The position numbers were made by a program, and so were the translations under genes. From JAFAXD01 sp051985675 (GTDB taxonomy: Bacteria; Pseudomonadota; Alphaproteobacteria; Rhizobiales; Xanthobacteraceae): a DNA stretch of 64,000 bases. Every line of letters begins with the position of its first letter. Within the stretch, counting starts at the first letter, position 1. The notes under the pieces were generated by a model, which was given only the letters and a program-made list of their open reading frames with translations, made no database searches and was not told the origin of the DNA. The DNA lies in contig JBPYFJ010000144.1 in the NCBI GenBank assembly GCA_051985675.1, positions 5,670-69,669 of the forward strand. The letters are read 5' to 3'. Below are positions 61,045-64,000 of the stretch, one piece after another.

Positions 61045-61251
61045 ATGATCGGAGCGGCCATCGCTTCCGGATTGCCGTGGTTGACGTTCTCCTGCCCTGC
61101 CTGCGGCCAATTTGGCTCGGTCGATCTGCGCACTCTGGATCGACATCCAGCCGGCGCTATCTCGGGACTCATCCCATCGGTGTCTTGTCGGCGCTGCTCG
61201 CCCAACGCGCCGTTCGCCAAGCTCGAAATGCTGACGGCCGAGCGGCCGTAG
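61045..61251 (+). CDS. Small zinc-ribbon-like hypothetical protein (possibly 5' truncated)
   Basis: 68 residues. Two CxxC pairs (CPAC and CRRC) flank SVDLRTLDRHPAGAISGLIP, a pattern I know from small uncharacterised proteins in Bradyrhizobium-type genomes. Conserved-looking residues extend upstream of the ATG into a frame with no start codon, so the present ATG may be secondary. Confidence 0.55.
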   Translation: MIGAAIASGLPWLTFSCPACGQFGSVDLRTLDRHPAGAISGLIPSVSCRRCSPNAPFAKLEMLTAERP

Positions 61252-61284
61252 TGCTACCCTACCGCCAATATTCGGGAGGGATGG

Positions 61285-62265
61285 ATGCGACGGCGCGAGT
61301 TCATCGCGGCACTGGCCGGAGCAGTTGCGTGGCCGCTCGTTGCGCGCGGGCAGCAGCAGGCGATGCCAGCCGTTGGGTTTATGAGTGCGCGCTCGCCCGA
61401 AGATACCGTGGAAGTACTCAAGGCCTTTCACAGCGGGCTTGGCGAGGGCGGATTTATCGACGGTCAGAACGTCAGCATTGAGTACCGCTGGGCGCGCGGC
61501 GACTATAACCGGCTGCCAACACTAGCCGCCGAGCTTGTGGGGCGGCACGTGAATGTACTCGTAGCCACGGGCGGGGATGCATCGGCTCGTGCAGCAAAGG
61601 ATGCGACGACTACGATTCCGGTTGTTTTCAATATGGGCGGCGATCCAGTCAAGGAAGGCCTGGTCAAAAGCTTCAATCGGCCAGGCGGTAATGTCACCGG
61701 GTCTGTCATTTTGAGCGAAGTGCTGGAGCCGAAGCGGTTCGGCCTACTGCACGAGATTGTGCCCGGTGTCACGCACTACGGCGCTCTGATTAACCCGAGC
61801 TATCCTCCGGCTGCAGATCAATTACGGGACCTCGAATCGGCCGCTCCCAAAATCGGCGGGCAACTTTTGGTGGCAAGGGCCAGTAATGACGCCGAGTTGG
61901 ACGAAGCGTTTGCCATGCTGTTGCACGAGCGCATCGGCGCCTTGCTGGTCACGTCTGATCCCTTTTTTGACACGCGCCGCAGCCGCATCATCGGATTCGC
62001 TGCGCAGAACCGACTGCCCGCCATTTACCAGTTCCGCGAATACGCTATCGACGGCGGCCTGATCAGCTATGGGCCGAGCATCACCGACGCATATCGACAG
62101 GTCGGCACCTACGTTGCCCGTATCCTCAAGGGAGAGAAGCCCGCTGATCTGCCCATATCGCGGACCACTAAGTTCGACTTTGTCGTCAACCTGAAGACGG
62201 CTAAAGCACTTGGAATCGAGATTCCTGCGACGCTCGTCGCCCGCGCCGACGAGGTCATCGAATGA
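61285..62265 (+). CDS. ABC_sub_bind (TrpX-like) ABC transporter substrate-binding protein
   Basis: 326 residues. Starts MRRREFIAALAGAVAWPLVA, a Tat/Sec-type signal with REF motif, then GFMSARSPEDTVEVLKAFHSG, DATTTIPVVFNMGGDPVKEG and the C-terminal KTAKALGIEIPATLVARADE. This family (PF04392) is amplified in Bradyrhizobium and Rhodopseudomonas. No permease or ATPase adjoins. GGGAGGG precedes ATG 61285. Fragments of two further copies lie at 63310-63446. Confidence 0.9.
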   Translation: MRRREFIAALAGAVAWPLVARGQQQAMPAVGFMSARSPEDTVEVLKAFHSGLGEGGFIDGQNVSIEYRWARGDYNRLPTLAAELVGRHVNVLVATGGDASARAAKDATTTIPVVFNMGGDPVKEGLVKSFNRPGGNVTGSVILSEVLEPKRFGLLHEIVPGVTHYGALINPSYPPAADQLRDLESAAPKIGGQLLVARASNDAELDEAFAMLLHERIGALLVTSDPFFDTRRSRIIGFAAQNRLPAIYQFREYAIDGGLISYGPSITDAYRQVGTYVARILKGEKPADLPISRTTKFDFVVNLKTAKALGIEIPATLVARADEVIE

Positions 62266-62344
62266 ACTCGGCGTGATATCTGCTTGTGAGCGAAGCTGAC
62301 CTTACGCCACGTCCGCAATTTTGACGCCATGCGGACTACGTGAC

Positions 62345-63237
62345 TTAGATTCCGCCAAGGACGACGACCGCGCCATCGCGGACTATGATCAGGCGATCCG
62401 GCTCGATCCGAAATATGCGCTGGCCTACAACAACCGCTGCGATACCTACCGAGACAAAGGCAGCAGCGATCAGGCCATGGCGGATTGCAACGAAGCGATT
62501 CGGCTCGATCCGAAACTTGCAGTAGCCTACAACAACCGCGGCAACGTCTGGCGTGCCAGGGGCGACAACGATCGCGCTATTGCCGACTTTGATCAAGCGA
62601 TCCGGCTCGATGCGAAACTTGCGCTGGCCTACAATAGCCGATGCTATACCTATCATATCAAAGGGAACAACGATCAAGCCGTCGTGGATTGCAATGAAGC
62701 GATTCGGATAAATCCGAAATTTGCGCTGGCGTACAACAATCGCGGCATCGCCTGGCGCGCCATCGGCGACAACGACCGCGCCATCGCCGATTATGATCGG
62801 GCGATCCAACTCGATGCGAAGCTTGCGCTCGCCTACTACAACCGGGGTAACATGTATAAGGACAAAAAAGACTACGACGACGCAATTGCCGACTATACCC
62901 AGGCGATCCAGCTGGACCCGAAATTTTCCTCGGCCTACATCAACCGTGGCGTCCTACATAACGAAAAAAGAGACTACGACCGCGCTATCGCCGACTATAC
63001 CCGGGCGATCCAACTCGACCCAAAACTTACCGTAGCCTACAACAACCGCGGCAACGCTTACTCAGCCAAGAACGACTACTCCCGCGCTATTGCTGACTAT
63101 ACCCAGGCAATCGAGCTCGATACGAAAGCTGCCCGCTCTACAATCGCGGCCTTGCAAAGCGAGCACAGGGGGACACCACCGAAGGGGACGCGGACATCGC
63201 TCAGGCTCGGCAGATCGACCCAAATATCGGCAATTAA
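62345..63237 (+). pseudogene. Tetratricopeptide-repeat protein, truncated and frameshifted
   Basis: Seven and a half 34-residue TPR units of the type DRAIADYDQAIRLDPK...AYNNRG. The 5' end joins unrelated sequence at about 62345 with no signal peptide, and an ATG-like start at 62321 adds only a few odd residues. At about 63130-63136 a frameshift occurs: the normal family ending LYNRGLAKRAQGDTTEGDAD then IAQARQIDPNIGN and TAA (63235-63237) is present in another frame, while the present frame runs on to 63244 with an unrelated tail. G+C is lower than in the neighbours (33 of 60 bases at 62401-62460). Confidence 0.75.
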
Positions 63238-63309
63238 ACCCTGAGGCGAGTCGCCCCGCGCAATCCAGCAGCACGTTCGAGCTGACCAGCGATCGATCAA
63301 CGACATCCG

Positions 63310-63366
63310 CTCGGCCTCACCATTCCCCCGACGTTGCTCGCCCGCGCGGACGAGGTGAACGAATGA
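63310..63366 (+). pseudogene. ABC_sub_bind-type binding protein, C-terminal fragment
   Basis: The frame LGLTIPPTLLARADEVNE ending TGA (63364-63366) is the conserved C-terminus of the family represented at 61285-62265. Nothing recognisable lies upstream, so only the last 18 codons survive. The stop overlaps the ATG of the next fragment (ATGA). Confidence 0.75.
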
Positions 63367-63446
63367 AGCGGCGCGAGTTCATTGCTGGACTTGGCAGTGC
63401 GGCGGCTTGGCCGGTAGTGGCCCATGCACACCGTGGGAACGGATAG
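63363..63446 (+). pseudogene. ABC_sub_bind-type binding protein, N-terminal fragment
   Basis: Starts MKRREFIAGLGSAAAWPVVA, the signal-peptide opening of the same family as 61285-62265, then diverges (HAHRGNG) and stops at 63446. The ATGA overlap with the preceding fragment shows two tandem, translationally coupled genes originally, both now deleted. Confidence 0.75.
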
Positions 63447-63631
63447 TTGGCGCAGATCGCGTTGCTGGTAATGACCAGCGTCAGATAGAGCAGTCTCAGC
63501 TGGGTTTGGCTTGTCAACAAAGAGCGCCAGGAGTCAGTTTGCACGACGAGAATGTTCGACTAGCATCGAACCCTAACAGTCTAATCTAAATAGCTCCTTA
63601 TGCTTTCAAGATCTTAAGGTTCGGCCTGCCC
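63447..63631. other. AT-rich intergenic region
   Basis: About 185 bases with no gene; 63541-63600 has only 27 G or C of 60. It presumably contains the promoter of the gene at 63632. Confidence 0.4.
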
Positions 63632-64000
63632 ATGATGCGCTGGATCACTGTTTTCCTGTTCGCCGTCGGACTTGTCGCGCTGGCTCGCGCCGAATCCTGG
63701 CGTACCTATTCAAACGATCGATTTGGAACTACCGTAGACGTTCCCTTCGATTGGCGCCCTGGTCCCCCGCCGGCAAATGGGGATGGGCTGGTGTTCACGT
63801 CACCAGACGGGCAGGCGTCAGTCGCAGTGTACGGATCGCTGCATAGCTGGGACACAATCGAGCAGGCTTTCGTGATATTTGAAACACCGAGCGAAGGCGA
63901 AACGATCACTTACAAGCATCGAGAACCGCGTAGCATTGTGATTTCCGGGACGCGCGGCGATCGCATTTACTACGCTAAGTCGATGTTGTCTTGCCGCGAC
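63632..64000 (+). CDS. Secreted hypothetical protein, 5' part (runs off the window)
   Basis: 123 codons are visible. A signal-like start MMRWITVFLFAVGLVALARA is followed by ESWRTYSNDRFGTTVDVPFD and GDGLVFTSPDGQASVAVYGS. The pattern of a signal peptide, then an FGT-type Pro-rich strand region and a 'YSNDRFG...P' motif is common in small periplasmic proteins of unknown function in Bradyrhizobium-like genomes. Met1 is at 63632; ATG 63635 is an alternative. Confidence 0.7.
   Translation, partial: MMRWITVFLFAVGLVALARAESWRTYSNDRFGTTVDVPFDWRPGPPPANGDGLVFTSPDGQASVAVYGSLHSWDTIEQAFVIFETPSEGETITYKHREPRSIVISGTRGDRIYYAKSMLSCRD

Noticed and set aside
1..64000. CRISPR array, prophage, toxin-antitoxin or insertion sequence
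   Set aside because: No regularly spaced repeats, transposase, integrase or phage structural motifs were seen in any region.

Overview
The window is G+C-rich alphaproteobacterial chromosome, most likely order Hyphomicrobiales near Bradyrhizobium, Rhodopseudomonas or Xanthobacteraceae. Supporting signs are a PhyR-NepR-EcfG general stress module with its GGAAC-N16-CGTT promoter, a tRNA-His without G-1 and with A73, DUF2849-cysI-DUF934 gene order, two phasins, and several intergenic palindromic repeats of the kind common in that group. There is no rRNA, CRISPR array, prophage or intact insertion sequence. Most of the window is a soil-type catabolic and transport chromosome.

Layout. 1-3.4 kb: end of a ring-cleavage-type VOC enzyme, a Liv-type binding protein, a broken MHYT gene, and a zinc-site 'core' MetE-like methyltransferase behind a CRP/FNR-type site. 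3.5-7.7 kb: general stress regulation (CHASE/HWE histidine kinase, EcfG, NepR, PhyR, single-domain receiver). 7.9-11.3 kb: MhpA-like hydroxylase, AapJ-like binding protein, L,D-transpeptidase. 11.6-17.5 kb: a complete livKHMGF operon followed by a second core-MetE gene. 17.6-18.8 kb: a DUF4031 protein and an outer-membrane barrel. 18.9-25.6 kb: GntR and LysR regulators, a leaderless binding-protein-like gene, an HpaB-type flavin hydroxylase, two AhpD-fold proteins, a DoxX-type membrane protein and a GST. 26-29.6 kb: sulfite reduction (DUF2849, cysI, DUF934) and a sulfurtransferase. 29.6-31.8 kb: amidohydrolase-type decarboxylase and fatty-acid desaturase. 31.9-37 kb: a gentisate-type pathway (gentisate dioxygenase-like cupin, GST-like possible isomerase, FAH-family hydrolase, MarR) with an orphan Rieske ferredoxin and a luciferase-like monooxygenase behind a strong palindromic operator. 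37.1-42.2 kb: adenylate cyclase-like protein, TPP enzyme, CynX-type transporter, ModA-like protein. 42.3-49.2 kb: TRAP transporter, malonyl-CoA decarboxylase, CaiB transferase, RutE-like reductase and SDR, read here as malonate/C3 metabolism. 49.4-53.7 kb: glpD and potABC without potD. 53.8-60.5 kb: AsmA protein, acetoacetyl-CoA synthetase, DUF1194 protein and two phasins (PHB metabolism). 60.6-64 kb: tRNA-His followed by a lower-G+C, decayed stretch with one intact ABC_sub_bind-type binding protein, fragments of two more, and a TPR gene broken at both ends.

The main themes are uptake by solute-binding proteins coupled to aromatic, organosulfur or short-chain-acid catabolism. The least explained items are the two Liv/core-MetE pairs, the HpaB/AhpD/DoxX/GST cluster, the 20-bp operator at 34994-35013, and the habit of intergenic repeats of carrying the stop codon of the preceding gene. 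I found no clear-cut novel defence or mobile system; the most testable novelty is metabolic.
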